A stretch of DNA of 64,000 nucleotides from Verrucomicrobiales bacterium (lineage in GTDB: Bacteria; Verrucomicrobiota; Verrucomicrobiia; Verrucomicrobiales; DEV007). The notes under the pieces were generated by a model that had not been told where the DNA came from, did not search any database, and worked only from the letters and a program-made list of their open reading frames with translations. The translations under genes were made by a program, and so were the position numbers. The stretch lies in assembly GCA_002698785.1 (NCBI GenBank), contig PAAG01000013.1:1-64000 (forward strand). The letters run 5' to 3'. Shown here piece after piece: positions 17,637 through 26,964 of the stretch; positions within the stretch are counted from its first letter, which is position 1; each line of letters opens with the position of its first letter.

Positions 17637-18932
17637 ATGGCCAGCTATCTTAAGATGCCCAAATTGAGCGACACCATGAGCGAGGGTACCCTCGTCAAGT
17701 GGCTCAAGAGCGAAGGCGATTCCGTCTCTATGGACGAAGAAATCGCCGAAGTGGAAACCGACAAAGCGACCATGACGATGCCCTCTTTCGACGAAGGCAT
17801 CCTCTACAAGATTTACGTGAAAGAGGGCGAAACAGTACCGCTTGGTGCCACCCTCGCACTCGTTCTCGAAGAAGACGAAGATCCGCCGGAAGATGCCGAC
17901 AACCCTCCCGGAGATGCATCAGCAGCACCCCCTGCTGAAGATGAGAAAGAGGACACATCGGAAGAAGCTCCAGCCAAAGAGGAGTCACCAAAGTCCGAGC
18001 CTTCACAGCCGAAGCCCGCGACTTCTTCCAGTTCCGCAACACCAGCCCCGACCACTGCATCTGGCGAAAGAATCAAAGCCTCCCCTCTCGCTAGAAAGCT
18101 CGCCGAAGAACAGGGCATCGATCTCACTCGCGTTCGCGGAACCGGTCCCGGTGGCCGCATCGTGAAAGCCGATCTCGACTACGCGCAATCCGGTGGAGGT
18201 GGTTCGGACCTCGGTCTACTGCCTTCCTCAACTGCTGGAGCCGATCAGACCCTTCCACTCTCTGGAATGCGTCGAGTGATCGCCCAGCGTCTCCTCGAGA
18301 GCAAAACGACTATCCCTCATTTCTATCTCAACATCGAGATCGATACTGAGCCGCTCATGACAATGCGCGCACAGGTAAACGAGGCGAGTGTCGCGAACGA
18401 AGGACCGAAATACACTGTTAATGATTTCATCATGCGTGCGACGGTCCTCGCTGCCGGTTCTGTGCCAGAGGTGAATGCATCCTTCCAGGGAGATTCCATT
18501 CTCCAGTTCGGAGAGATCCATCTTTCGGTCGCCGTTGCCATCGACGACGGTCTTGTCACACCAGTGATCCGCTCAGCTCAAACGAAGTCCATTAAGGAAC
18601 TCGGCGCAGAGATGAAAGACCTCGCTGTCCGTGCTCGCGACAAGAAGCTCTCACCCGACGAAATGCAGGGCGGGACGATCACGATTTCCAACCTGGGAGC
18701 ATTCGGCATCGGGCACTTCGATGCGATCATCAATCCTCCACAGGCTGCGATCCTTTCTATCGGTACCATTACGAAGCAACCCGTCGTAAATGAACATAAC
18801 CAGATTGTTCCCGGCCAGCGCATGTGGATCGGGATGAGCTGCGATCACCGCGTTGTCGACGGAGCCGTCGGCGCAAAATTCCTCTCAGAACTGAAACGTT
18901 ATCTGGAAACACCCGTCCTTCTAGTCTCCTAA
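17637..18932 (+). CDS. pdhC: Pyruvate dehydrogenase E2, dihydrolipoamide acetyltransferase
   Basis: Core of the complex, carrying acetyl groups on lipoyl-lysine to CoA. The 431-residue protein has one lipoyl domain at about 1-80 with the lipoylation lysine in ETDKATM. A Pro/Glu/Ala-rich acidic linker (about 80-150) follows, then the E3/E1-binding domain (ASPLARKLAEEQGIDL with GTGPGGRI). The catalytic domain ends with DHRVVDGAVGAKFL, which holds the active-site His and Asp. A single lipoyl domain is typical of this operon type. Confidence 0.96.
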   Translation: MASYLKMPKLSDTMSEGTLVKWLKSEGDSVSMDEEIAEVETDKATMTMPSFDEGILYKIYVKEGETVPLGATLALVLEEDEDPPEDADNPPGDASAAPPAEDEKEDTSEEAPAKEESPKSEPSQPKPATSSSSATPAPTTASGERIKASPLARKLAEEQGIDLTRVRGTGPGGRIVKADLDYAQSGGGGSDLGLLPSSTAGADQTLPLSGMRRVIAQRLLESKTTIPHFYLNIEIDTEPLMTMRAQVNEASVANEGPKYTVNDFIMRATVLAAGSVPEVNASFQGDSILQFGEIHLSVAVAIDDGLVTPVIRSAQTKSIKELGAEMKDLAVRARDKKLSPDEMQGGTITISNLGAFGIGHFDAIINPPQAAILSIGTITKQPVVNEHNQIVPGQRMWIGMSCDHRVVDGAVGAKFLSELKRYLETPVLLVS

Positions 18933-18955
18933 CATTGATCTAATTTCTCTTTCAC

Positions 18956-20350
18956 ATGGCAACATACGATCTCATTGTAATTGGCGGCGGCCCCGCCGGA
19001 TATGTCGGAGCAATCCGGGCAGCACAACTTGGCAAAAAAGTAGCCTGCGTTGAAAACGATCGCGCTGGCGGCACCTGCCTGAACTGGGGGTGTATCCCAA
19101 CCAAGGCACTCCTAAAGAACGCCGAGCTCTATCACACGGTGGCGCACCGTGCCGAAGAATTCGGTCTCAATATTGAAGGCCTGTCCTACGACTGGGAGAA
19201 AGTCGTCGGGCGCTCTCGTGGAGTCGCCGACAAGCTCGCCGGCGGAATCGAGTTTCTCTTCAAGAAGAACAAGATCGACTACATCCGTGGAACAGGTGGC
19301 CTTGCCGCCAACGGTAAAGTCGAGGTGGTAGACAAAGACGGAAACACCGAACTCTACACTACAGAGAATGTTCTCCTCGCCACCGGTTGTGTATCTCGTG
19401 AGCTTCCTTTCCTCCCCTTCGATGGCGAGAAAGTGATCGGCTCGAAGGAAGCTCTCCAAATGAAGAAGCAGCCAAAGTCGATCGCAATCATCGGCGCTGG
19501 TGCAATTGGGATTGAGTTCGCTTATTTCTTCAATGCTTACGGCACGGAGACAACCGTCATTGAGATGATGGATAACATCCTCCCCGTCGAAGACAACGAG
19601 GTGAGCAAGACTCTCGAAAAATCTCTTACCGCACAGGGAATCAACATCCACACCAGCACGAAGACAGCATCCGCTGAAGTCACTGACAAGGGTGTTAAGC
19701 TCACCGTCGAACCAGCCGAGGGTGGCGATTCTCAAACAATTGAAGCAGAGGTCTGCCTCGTTGCCGTTGGAGTTGCCCCAGTGCTTCCAGCTAATGCCGA
19801 GCAATTGACTCTGACCGATCGCGGATACATCGAAGTCGGCGAACGCTACGAAACGAATATTCCTAACGTCTACGCAGCAGGCGATATCATTGGACCACCA
19901 TGGCTCGCCCACGTGGCCAGCTACGAAGCAATCCAAGCGGTAGAAGGTATGTTCGACTCCTCTTTCGATCCGAAGAAGGTAACTCTCTTCCCCGGTTGTA
20001 CATACTGCCACCCAGAGGTTGCCTCGATCGGCCTTACCGAACAGGCATGTAAGGAAAAAGGACTCGACTATCGCGTCGGCAAATTCCCATTTGCAGCCAG
20101 TGGTCGTGCACTTGCCGTCGGTGAATCGGAAGGTTTCGTGAAGATGATCTTCGACAAGAAGTATGGTGAAATTCTCGGTGCCCACATCATCGGTGCGGGA
20201 GCTACCGAGTCCATTGCCGAACTCGGTCTTGCGATCAGCATGGAAGCAACGAACGAAGATATCGAAGCGACCATTCACTCTCACCCAACACTCGCGGAAG
20301 CTATTCACGAAGCGACTGGCGCTGCCTTCGGGCACCCGATCCACATCTGA
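18956..20350 (+). CDS. lpdA: Dihydrolipoamide dehydrogenase (E3)
   Basis: A flavoprotein reoxidising dihydrolipoamide with NAD+. The 464-residue protein has the FAD motif DLIVIGGGPAGYVGAIRAAQ, the redox-active disulfide GGTCLNWGCIPTK, the NAD-binding GAGAIGIEFAYFF, the second FAD motif VYAAGDIIG and the C-terminal catalytic HSHPTLAEAIHEA, where His and Glu act on the partner subunit. It is the last enzyme of the pdh operon, 23 nt after E2 and 16 nt before the PLD-like gene. Confidence 0.97.
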   Translation: MATYDLIVIGGGPAGYVGAIRAAQLGKKVACVENDRAGGTCLNWGCIPTKALLKNAELYHTVAHRAEEFGLNIEGLSYDWEKVVGRSRGVADKLAGGIEFLFKKNKIDYIRGTGGLAANGKVEVVDKDGNTELYTTENVLLATGCVSRELPFLPFDGEKVIGSKEALQMKKQPKSIAIIGAGAIGIEFAYFFNAYGTETTVIEMMDNILPVEDNEVSKTLEKSLTAQGINIHTSTKTASAEVTDKGVKLTVEPAEGGDSQTIEAEVCLVAVGVAPVLPANAEQLTLTDRGYIEVGERYETNIPNVYAAGDIIGPPWLAHVASYEAIQAVEGMFDSSFDPKKVTLFPGCTYCHPEVASIGLTEQACKEKGLDYRVGKFPFAASGRALAVGESEGFVKMIFDKKYGEILGAHIIGAGATESIAELGLAISMEATNEDIEATIHSHPTLAEAIHEATGAAFGHPIHI

Positions 20351-20366
20351 TAAAATTTATCGCCTC

Positions 20367-20894
20367 ATGGATCGACTTGTTCTGAACGAAGAGATCCATG
20401 AGGCAATTTTTCAGGACTTAATTCTTTCGGCGACGCGGTTCCTCTGGATCGCAACCGCTGACCTGAAAGATCTCCACATCGCTCGGGGATCGAAGAAACG
20501 GTTCGACAGCTTTCTCGGACTCTTCGACGAACTCGTTAACGAGGGAATCGAAATCCGCCTCATTCATGCGAAGGAGCCGGGACCCAAATTTCGGGAAGAT
20601 TTTGACCGATTTCCTAACCTGATCGAATCAGACACTTTCGAAAGAGTTCTCTGCCCCCGCAATCACATGAAGTGTGTGATCGCAGATGGAGAACGAGCAT
20701 TTCTCGGTTCTGCCAATTTAACCGGAGCGGGTATGGGCGCGAAATCAGTTCGCCGCAGAAACTTCGAGTGCGGGGTCGTCACCGACGAGAAGGAAACTGT
20801 AGAACGCCTGATGGAGCAGTTCGATGCGATATTTATCGGGGAGCACTGTCGCGACTGCGATCGCCGCGATGTGTGCCCGGATCCTATTGCTTAG
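20367..20894 (+). CDS. Small phospholipase D-like protein with one HKD motif
   Basis: A 175-residue protein of the PLD fold with a single catalytic motif, HMKCVIADGERAFLGSANLTG (His, Lys, Asp plus GSxN). One-motif PLD proteins normally act as dimers, as nucleases or phosphodiesterases. The C-terminus carries a cysteine cluster, CRDCDRRDVC, that could bind metal. The ATG at 20367 follows lpdA by 16 nt, so it may be cotranscribed with the pdh operon, but no functional link is evident. An earlier in-frame start would overlap lpdA heavily and is rejected. The stop overlaps the stop of the convergent sigma-factor gene. Confidence 0.78.
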   Translation: MDRLVLNEEIHEAIFQDLILSATRFLWIATADLKDLHIARGSKKRFDSFLGLFDELVNEGIEIRLIHAKEPGPKFREDFDRFPNLIESDTFERVLCPRNHMKCVIADGERAFLGSANLTGAGMGAKSVRRRNFECGVVTDEKETVERLMEQFDAIFIGEHCRDCDRRDVCPDPIA

Positions 20895-21406
20895 GCTTGA
20901 CCGAGTCCTACCTTCTCAACAGAGAGCGTTCGGCGTAGTGCTTCCATTCCGTATCGATATCGGGACGCCGCCGTATTCGGAGAGATCTCTAGAGCCTTCC
21001 CAATCTCATCAAATGTTTGCTCACCCCATATCTTGAGAGTGATCACTTCGCGAAATTTCTCAGGGACTTTTGACATTGCCACCTGGAGCGCTCGACTCGT
21101 GTCGTCTTCCGGCAGTTCGAACCAGGCGACTTGATCTCCCAGATCACGAATTGCTTCGTCCTCGCGCTTTCTTCGCCGGTCATTACTCCGGCCCAGGTCG
21201 ATAGCACAGCGCCTGATGTTGGTGTATGCGAGGCTCGCTACGTGCTTATCCGGGCTCCCATTGTGAGTCTTCCAGGTTTTCACAAGTGCCATCTGGAGCA
21301 CATCTTCCGCGTCTGCTTCGCTACGGGTCTGCTGCCGAGCGAAGAGCATCAAACGCGGACCATACTCCGCAAGCCACTCTTTCCACGGTTCAGAAAATTC
21401 CTGCAT
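20891..21406 (-). CDS. ECF-type RNA polymerase sigma factor
   Basis: A 171-residue sigma-70-family factor. Region 2 contains RSEADAEDVLQMALVKTWK, and region 4 has PEKFREVITLKIWGEQTFDEIG followed by the helix-turn-helix ISPNTAASRYRYGMEALRR. The fold and length fit extracytoplasmic-function factors. No anti-sigma gene is adjacent; the upstream gene on this strand is a sulfatase. The ATG at 21406 is used; a GTG two codons earlier is equally open, and neither has a strong Shine-Dalgarno. Confidence 0.88.
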   Translation of the reverse strand: MQEFSEPWKEWLAEYGPRLMLFARQQTRSEADAEDVLQMALVKTWKTHNGSPDKHVASLAYTNIRRCAIDLGRSNDRRRKREDEAIRDLGDQVAWFELPEDDTSRALQVAMSKVPEKFREVITLKIWGEQTFDEIGKALEISPNTAASRYRYGMEALRRTLSVEKVGLGQA

Positions 21407-21460
21407 ATACACTTAGGAACGTTTCCGGCCGAGAATTGTTCAGAATTTCTAGAAAAAAAA

Positions 21461-22846
21461 TCACTCTTTCTCCGATTCCCCTGTCTCCTTGATGCTCTGC
21501 TCCATGCGGTCACGGATCGCAAGCAACTCTTCGACTACTTCGGGATGCTTTGCGGCAATATTTGTCGTCTCTCCAACATCGACTTCGAGGTCAGCCAGGA
21601 ATAGATTTTGATCTTCCTTCGTGAGTGGCTCTACCCCCTCTGGGCGCACAGATTCATTGGCTCTACCCAGCAATTTCCACTTCCCTTTTCTTACCGCCCA
21701 CTTCGCCTTCTCCGGGTTTCCACCCAATCTCCAGTATCCCTCCTCATGCGGGGATGGCGCTGACCCATCCTTCAACACCGGCACGATGGATTTCCCATCA
21801 AACTGATGATCATCCGGCACCTCTACCCCTGCCAATTCCGTAAGAGTCGGGAACCAGTCCATTCCCATCACGAACTGCGCGCGCGTCTCCCCCTGGGGCA
21901 ATCCCGCAGGCCAGCTGACCACCGAAGGAACCCGTAAACCTCCCTCAAACAAGGTGCCCTTGTGACCGCGATAAGGACCAGCGGAACCACCTCCAAAGAA
22001 GGTCCGTTCCTCGACGGAATGCCCATGGTCAGACTGCACCACAATGATTGTGTTCTCGCGAAGCCCGGCGGACTCCAACCGATCGACGAAGGTTCCAATC
22101 AGCTCATCTGTCGTCGAGACGAATGCACCGTATTTGTCTCGGGGATGTTCCACATCTTTGTAGACCTCTCTCCATTTCGCCTCGCCTTGCAGCGGGTAGT
22201 GCGGCCAGTTAATGGCCCAGTAGATAAAGAAAGGCTGCTTCTCTCCGGTTTTGAGAAACTCACCCAACTGGTCCTGCATCAGATCGCCAAAATATTCTCC
22301 ATCACGCCAGATCTTCTTCCCGTTCTCCCAGAGGTCGTGACGGTTCGGGCCGTTCCAGTAGAAAAAATGGGAGTAGTTATCAATGCAGCCCCCCATATGT
22401 CCGAAGGAATAGTCGAACCCCTGTCCATTCGGCATAGTCTCCGGAGTATATCCGAGATGCCATTTCCCGATGTGCCCGGTGCGATATCCCGCTCCTTTGA
22501 ATGCCTCCGCGATGGTGAACTTTCGCGCCGGCATTCCTTCGACACCTTCCTGAGAGGAAACATTCGCCGGGACCCCTGCCCTCGCCGGCATTAATCCGGT
22601 CATAAGCCCAGAGCGCGAAGCAGAACAAATCGCAGACGGGGCCAGCATCTGGGTGAAACGAATACCCTCTGCGGCCAGCTTGTCGATATTCGGTGTAACG
22701 AGGTCGGTCGATCCGTAGCAGTTCGCGTCGACCGAGCCCTGATCATCTGTATAGATGATGACTACGTTGGGCCTTTCTCCGCCCTGACAAACAAGCCCTC
22801 CGAAAGAGAAAAGAAAAAAGACACCAGCTAAAAAGGAAATGCGCAT
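21461..22846 (-). CDS. Secreted sulfatase (arylsulfatase family, S1)
   Basis: A 461-residue exported sulfate-ester hydrolase with an N-terminal signal peptide (core FLAGVFFLFSFGG). The metal-binding start PNVVIIYTDDQG is followed by the formylglycine motif CSASR in SAICSASRSGLMTG, a C-x-A-x-R variant of C-x-P-x-R. GHIGKWHLG and QSDHGHSVEE supply further active-site residues. Substrate is unknown; such enzymes desulfate polysaccharides. GCAGGA lies upstream of the start, one of the few Shine-Dalgarno-like sequences in the window. It follows the low-complexity TPR gene by 69 nt. Confidence 0.9.
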   Translation of the reverse strand: MRISFLAGVFFLFSFGGLVCQGGERPNVVIIYTDDQGSVDANCYGSTDLVTPNIDKLAAEGIRFTQMLAPSAICSASRSGLMTGLMPARAGVPANVSSQEGVEGMPARKFTIAEAFKGAGYRTGHIGKWHLGYTPETMPNGQGFDYSFGHMGGCIDNYSHFFYWNGPNRHDLWENGKKIWRDGEYFGDLMQDQLGEFLKTGEKQPFFIYWAINWPHYPLQGEAKWREVYKDVEHPRDKYGAFVSTTDELIGTFVDRLESAGLRENTIIVVQSDHGHSVEERTFFGGGSAGPYRGHKGTLFEGGLRVPSVVSWPAGLPQGETRAQFVMGMDWFPTLTELAGVEVPDDHQFDGKSIVPVLKDGSAPSPHEEGYWRLGGNPEKAKWAVRKGKWKLLGRANESVRPEGVEPLTKEDQNLFLADLEVDVGETTNIAAKHPEVVEELLAIRDRMEQSIKETGESEKE

Positions 22847-22915
22847 TCCGCATCCTGCGCTCCTGCAACCAAACGGGCAAGAACGCAGGCGCGTGATTTT
22901 TCAATCCGCAGGATA

Positions 22916-24901
22916 TTACAGACGTTCAAAAACGAGGCCGGGATCACCCTCCGGACCACCTACGAGAACAAATCGCATGGTGTGATCGCCCTCAAGACTG
23001 ATCTCTCCGACCAGCTGCACGTCCTCGTCTGCAAGGACAAGAAAGCCATCGTCGTCGATTGACCACTCACCGCTGAGAACTTCAGAGTCAGCCGCACCTT
23101 CATATTTCCAGCTGAAACCGCCTTCTTCAGTGAGAGCCAGATCGATTGCTTTTCCTTCGGCCGACTGCGACCTCCAAGTGCCGTAGAGTGCCTCCGGCTC
23201 CACAATCACTACCTCGGCTGTTTCTTCAACCGGGTCGGTAATCGACTCCTCTTCCTCGGGATTTGGCAAGGAGTTGTAGGCCAGATTTCTCAACTGACGA
23301 GCCACAGAGTCCGCAGGCTGAAGCTGGGTAACCCGGTCGAACATCTGAAATGCCTGCTCAAGGAATCCGCCTACCATGTAGTGGTATCCCAGAACGAAAT
23401 GAGAATCTGCTGAATCCGGACTCGCAGAGACATAACTTTCCAATTTGCGGAGCTGATTGGTGTAGACATCTGAATTCGGATACAACCCAATCATTGTTGC
23501 CCAATCCCAACCAGGACCGGAAGCCAAAACCGGATTCAGCACTCCCGCCGCATCACCATAACGCCCAAGGGCGAACAGTGTGAGAGCCCGATATTCGTGA
23601 AGTGCAGGATCGCCTGTTTCGTAGGCGATGGCTTCATCCACTTTGTTCAACGCGGAAAGGTAATCTCCCTGTTTAAAAGCAACCCGCGATGCTTCGGCAG
23701 CCTCGGCAGATTTCTCCTCGTTGGTTAAGGCGACTTCCTCCGACTCTGGAATTTCCTCAGCGGCATACACCGAGATGGGTTCCGAGTAAGAATAGCCTCC
23801 CCGGTCTCCGTAGTAACTGTTCGTCGGGGCACTGTAGGGATTGCTGTAGGTGCTGTAGCCAGTGTCGTAGAACAACTTACCAAGAGTCCAACCTGCAAGT
23901 CCCCATGTCAGAGCGCTGGTAACTCCACTGGAACTCGAATTGTAATATCCTGGAGGATAATAGCGAGAAGGACGATTGTATCGGCTGTATCGAGACTGCC
24001 AGTTGTTATTCCATCCGTAGTTCCAACTACCGCGATGCCAGTCGTGGCAACTGCTCGAATCCCACCAGGGACGGCTTCCCCAGGAGGTCGGGCGATAAGC
24101 ATAGTTTACCGCATGTTGGAAATTCGAGCTGATCGGACGTGAGTGATAATGATTGGAATGCCGCGTATCATGATTGTGATCCGAATGTGTTCTCCACACG
24201 CTGTTGGAATAACGCCAGTTATTGTCCCACCGATTTACGACTGAGGTGTTTCGAACAACGTTCGAAACGCGCTGAGGATGCCTGTGCGAACGGTGCTTAT
24301 TGTGATTGTGATTCGCATGACTGTCGTTCTTGCGGTTGCCGTGATTGTGATGGTCGTGGTTGTTGTTCCGGTTGACGCTGGTAGTCGCGACTTTCGGGTA
24401 TTTCACCGTTCCCGGCTTTGGAGTTACCCGGTTCACCTGCATACGAGGATTGGATGGGAGCTTCGGCTTTACTGTCGGAGCTGGCTTTCTGACCACAGTG
24501 TTGTTCGGCCGGTTGTTGTTATTGCTCGGCTTCTTGTTGTTCTTTGCCGAGTTGTTGGGTCTCGGTTTGTTGTTGCTCGAGTTATTCGGCTTCCGGTTGA
24601 TGTTCACCGAAGGCTTTTTGTTGTTATTATTTGGACGGCTGTTGTTACTCGCCTTCCGGTTCGAGTTGCTTTTGTTACTCTTTCGATTAATTGAAGAACT
24701 GGTAATCGGACTGCGATTCGATGAAATCTGCATCCTTGGATTACTGGACTTTGACGGACTGCTACGAACGGCTGACGGACGATTCCGGTTGTTGTTGTTC
24801 TTCTTTTTGTTTTTCCCTGCACCCTGGATATCCACGGGAGACAGAGAAAACAACAAGGCGGCAATCGCCGTTGCTACTGTGGAAAAATTCAAAAGTTTCA
24901 T
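22916..24901 (-). CDS. Secreted low-complexity protein with TPR and lipocalin-like C-terminal regions
   Basis: A 661-residue protein of unknown function in several blocks. After a signal peptide (TVATAIAALLFSLS) comes an Asn/Lys/Arg/Ser/Pro-rich tract to about residue 180, then a His/Asn-rich stretch (RNNNHDHHNHGNRK and following), then a Tyr/Ser/Gly-rich segment with TSALTWGLAGWTLGKLFYDTGY. Three or so TPR-like helical hairpins lie at about 380-550, and a final all-beta domain starts at LYGTWRSQSAEGK. The basic, poly-Asn front is unusual. The ATG is 18 nt after the NTF2-like gene's stop and preceded by AACCCCTGAAAC. Confidence 0.78.
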   Translation of the reverse strand: MKLLNFSTVATAIAALLFSLSPVDIQGAGKNKKKNNNNRNRPSAVRSSPSKSSNPRMQISSNRSPITSSSINRKSNKSNSNRKASNNSRPNNNNKKPSVNINRKPNNSSNNKPRPNNSAKNNKKPSNNNNRPNNTVVRKPAPTVKPKLPSNPRMQVNRVTPKPGTVKYPKVATTSVNRNNNHDHHNHGNRKNDSHANHNHNKHRSHRHPQRVSNVVRNTSVVNRWDNNWRYSNSVWRTHSDHNHDTRHSNHYHSRPISSNFQHAVNYAYRPTSWGSRPWWDSSSCHDWHRGSWNYGWNNNWQSRYSRYNRPSRYYPPGYYNSSSSGVTSALTWGLAGWTLGKLFYDTGYSTYSNPYSAPTNSYYGDRGGYSYSEPISVYAAEEIPESEEVALTNEEKSAEAAEASRVAFKQGDYLSALNKVDEAIAYETGDPALHEYRALTLFALGRYGDAAGVLNPVLASGPGWDWATMIGLYPNSDVYTNQLRKLESYVSASPDSADSHFVLGYHYMVGGFLEQAFQMFDRVTQLQPADSVARQLRNLAYNSLPNPEEEESITDPVEETAEVVIVEPEALYGTWRSQSAEGKAIDLALTEEGGFSWKYEGAADSEVLSGEWSIDDDGFLVLADEDVQLVGEISLEGDHTMRFVLVGGPEGDPGLVFERL

Positions 24902-24919
24902 TATTTCGTGTTTCAGGGG

Positions 24920-25858
24920 TTATTCAGCGCTCGCTTTCGTTAGCGAAGGAGCGGGCGGACGTTTCACGATATGCATTAAGACGTCCGAAAGGGGTTCATC
25001 GTTCAAGAATCGATGAGTGGACTCCCACCGAATCGTGGTTTCGCCGTCGTATGTAAGTTTCTGAACGGCAGAGGTTGTTTCACCGTCGGCAGTGACTCCA
25101 CTGGTCTTCACCAGCCAACCATCTTCCACTTCATTCCACACACCTTTGGAGAAACCGCCAGCATCATCAAAGGTCCACCAGCGAACCTTCTCATGCGCCG
25201 CGTCGTAGCCGATTCGAATCTCTGTCGTCATCGGATCTCCATCCGAAGTCGTGGTAACGGCATCACCGAGAATGTATGCGCCATCTCGGCTCCACTCAAA
25301 ACTGATATCCATCAGCACTTGTTCTTCCTGGAAAAACCATTCACCAACCAACCAGGAAAGCCCATGAAGTGGAGGCCCATCGAAATCGACCGGTTCGAGC
25401 TGCCGGGTACTGGCGATCTGCCACGTTCCCTCTTCGTTCTTCATCAGGGTGGCAGTGTAGGCCACGCCGTCAGTCACTTCTTCGCTGTCACCTTCAGTGA
25501 AGTAAATAAAACCATCTTCGATGGCGACTCCTTCTCCAACGATTCGAACAGTCGACACATCGAGTGACATCTTCCTGTCTGGTGCGGCTGTGAACAGCGT
25601 GGCGAAATTTGCACTGATCTCTTCGTGACCGGAAAAGAGGGTGCCATTGATCTCGTCGACCATCTCGCCCTCCTCAGTGAACAATTCGGCAATTTTATCA
25701 GCCTCTTTTTCATTGTAGGCCGCGACGAAAGAACTCGCCGTTGCTTCCAATCCATCAAGAGCACCGTCCGAAAAGCCGGTGCTGGCCATGAGCGAGAGCG
25801 CCGCAAAAAGGGGAAAACAACGCATCAACCCGGTAGACGAATGAGGTAGTATTCTCAT
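24920..25858 (-). CDS. Exported NTF2-like (SnoaL/SgcJ-type) protein with a second domain
   Basis: A 312-residue protein. A hydrophobic signal segment (CFPLFAALSLMAS) is followed by an NTF2-like fold at about 35-150 (ATASSFVAAYNEKEADKIAELFTEEGE and following), as in the SgcJ/EcaC ketosteroid-isomerase-like family. The second half (LSWLVGEWFFQEE to the end) is a beta-rich lipocalin-like domain related to proteins that follow NTF2 folds. Catalytic function is not deducible. Starts at 25858 or at an internal ATG at 25825 both give a signal peptide. It diverges from ribD and probably leads the TPR-protein and sulfatase genes. Confidence 0.78.
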   Translation of the reverse strand: MRILPHSSTGLMRCFPLFAALSLMASTGFSDGALDGLEATASSFVAAYNEKEADKIAELFTEEGEMVDEINGTLFSGHEEISANFATLFTAAPDRKMSLDVSTVRIVGEGVAIEDGFIYFTEGDSEEVTDGVAYTATLMKNEEGTWQIASTRQLEPVDFDGPPLHGLSWLVGEWFFQEEQVLMDISFEWSRDGAYILGDAVTTTSDGDPMTTEIRIGYDAAHEKVRWWTFDDAGGFSKGVWNEVEDGWLVKTSGVTADGETTSAVQKLTYDGETTIRWESTHRFLNDEPLSDVLMHIVKRPPAPSLTKASAE

Positions 25859-25938
25859 GCAAAGATTTTAGCAGTTATCTTTGAGAGATTGCTAGATCAA
25901 TGTGACTTTCACGCAATACAATATCGGCTGATACCATA

Positions 25939-26964
25939 ATGATCTCACACTCCCCAGAGGACGAAAAATGGATGAGGGAAGCCCTCACAGAGGGAGAGAA
26001 AGGACTCGGTCTAACAAGCCCAAATCCAGCCGTAGGATCTGTTATCGTTCACGACGGACAACTGATTGGAAAAGGCTGGCATCACAAAGCGGGGACAGCA
26101 CACGCCGAAGTGAATGCCATTTTCGATGCGCAGGAAACTCATGGTCCCAACTCCACGAAAGGCGCTACGATCTATGTCACGCTGGAGCCCTGCTCCACCT
26201 TTGGGAAAACACCACCATGTGTTGAGGCCATCAAAGAGGCGGGACTCGCGCGAGTCGTGGTCGGAACTACGGACCCGAACAAAGCACACGCCGGTCACGG
26301 TTTCGATCTACTGAGAAGCGCTGGTATCGAAGTTGAGACCGACGTCTTGAAATCAGAATGCGACCACCTTATCCGCTTTTTTTCCAAACACATAACGACA
26401 GGGATGCCCTGGGTCATTGCCAAATCCGCTGCTACCCTCGACGGAAGAACAATCCTGCCTCCGGAACATGGCCAGTGGATCTCGTGTGAAGCATCGAGAG
26501 AAGACGTTCAGGCATGGCGCCGGCAGTGCGACGCGATCCTCATCGGCGGAGAAACCCTGCGTAAAGATAATCCACTGCTGACGTTGCGCGGAAAATGGGC
26601 AGAGGGAAGAGAGCAACCCCTACGCGTCGTTGTTACGGAACACACTCCCCTTCCCGGTTCTTACCATCTTCTGAACGACGAATTCTCCGACCGCACTCGA
26701 ATCCACAAGGGAGTCAGCCTTGAAGAATCTCTTCGCAGTCTCGGCGAACAAGGAGTCTCTTCTGTTCTGATGGAATCCGGTGGAAGGCTGCTCGCCCATG
26801 CTTTGGAATCGAAACTGGTCGACGAGGTCGTTCTCTATCTGGCGCCGATCCTCGGTGGTGGGCCGAAAAGTTTGATCCCAGTGCAGAAAATAGCGGCTGA
26901 GCTCAAAGGCATAGAGGTCACCAAAATCGACCGCGACATTCGAGTGGTGGGTCGAGTCGCCTAA
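25939..26964 (+). CDS. ribD: Bifunctional riboflavin biosynthesis deaminase/reductase
   Basis: Carries out the second and third steps of riboflavin synthesis. The N-terminal deaminase (about 1-150) has TSPNPAVGSVIV, the zinc ligands HAEVNAI and EPCSTFGKTPPC. The C-terminal reductase has KSAATLDGR, WRRQCDAILIGGETLRKDNPLLTLR and the late VLMESGGRLLAHALESKLVDE. The 341-residue length is slightly short but complete. No FMN riboswitch is recognisable in the 80 nt upstream, and no other rib genes are adjacent. The stop overlaps the convergent NAD kinase stop. Confidence 0.95.
   Translation: MISHSPEDEKWMREALTEGEKGLGLTSPNPAVGSVIVHDGQLIGKGWHHKAGTAHAEVNAIFDAQETHGPNSTKGATIYVTLEPCSTFGKTPPCVEAIKEAGLARVVVGTTDPNKAHAGHGFDLLRSAGIEVETDVLKSECDHLIRFFSKHITTGMPWVIAKSAATLDGRTILPPEHGQWISCEASREDVQAWRRQCDAILIGGETLRKDNPLLTLRGKWAEGREQPLRVVVTEHTPLPGSYHLLNDEFSDRTRIHKGVSLEESLRSLGEQGVSSVLMESGGRLLAHALESKLVDEVVLYLAPILGGGPKSLIPVQKIAAELKGIEVTKIDRDIRVVGRVA

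Noticed and set aside
19112-20344. Long open frame (410 codons) on the minus strand opposite lpdA
   Set aside because: The + strand encodes a complete, motif-rich dihydrolipoamide dehydrogenase. The antisense frame has no recognisable domain and is a by-product of codon bias.
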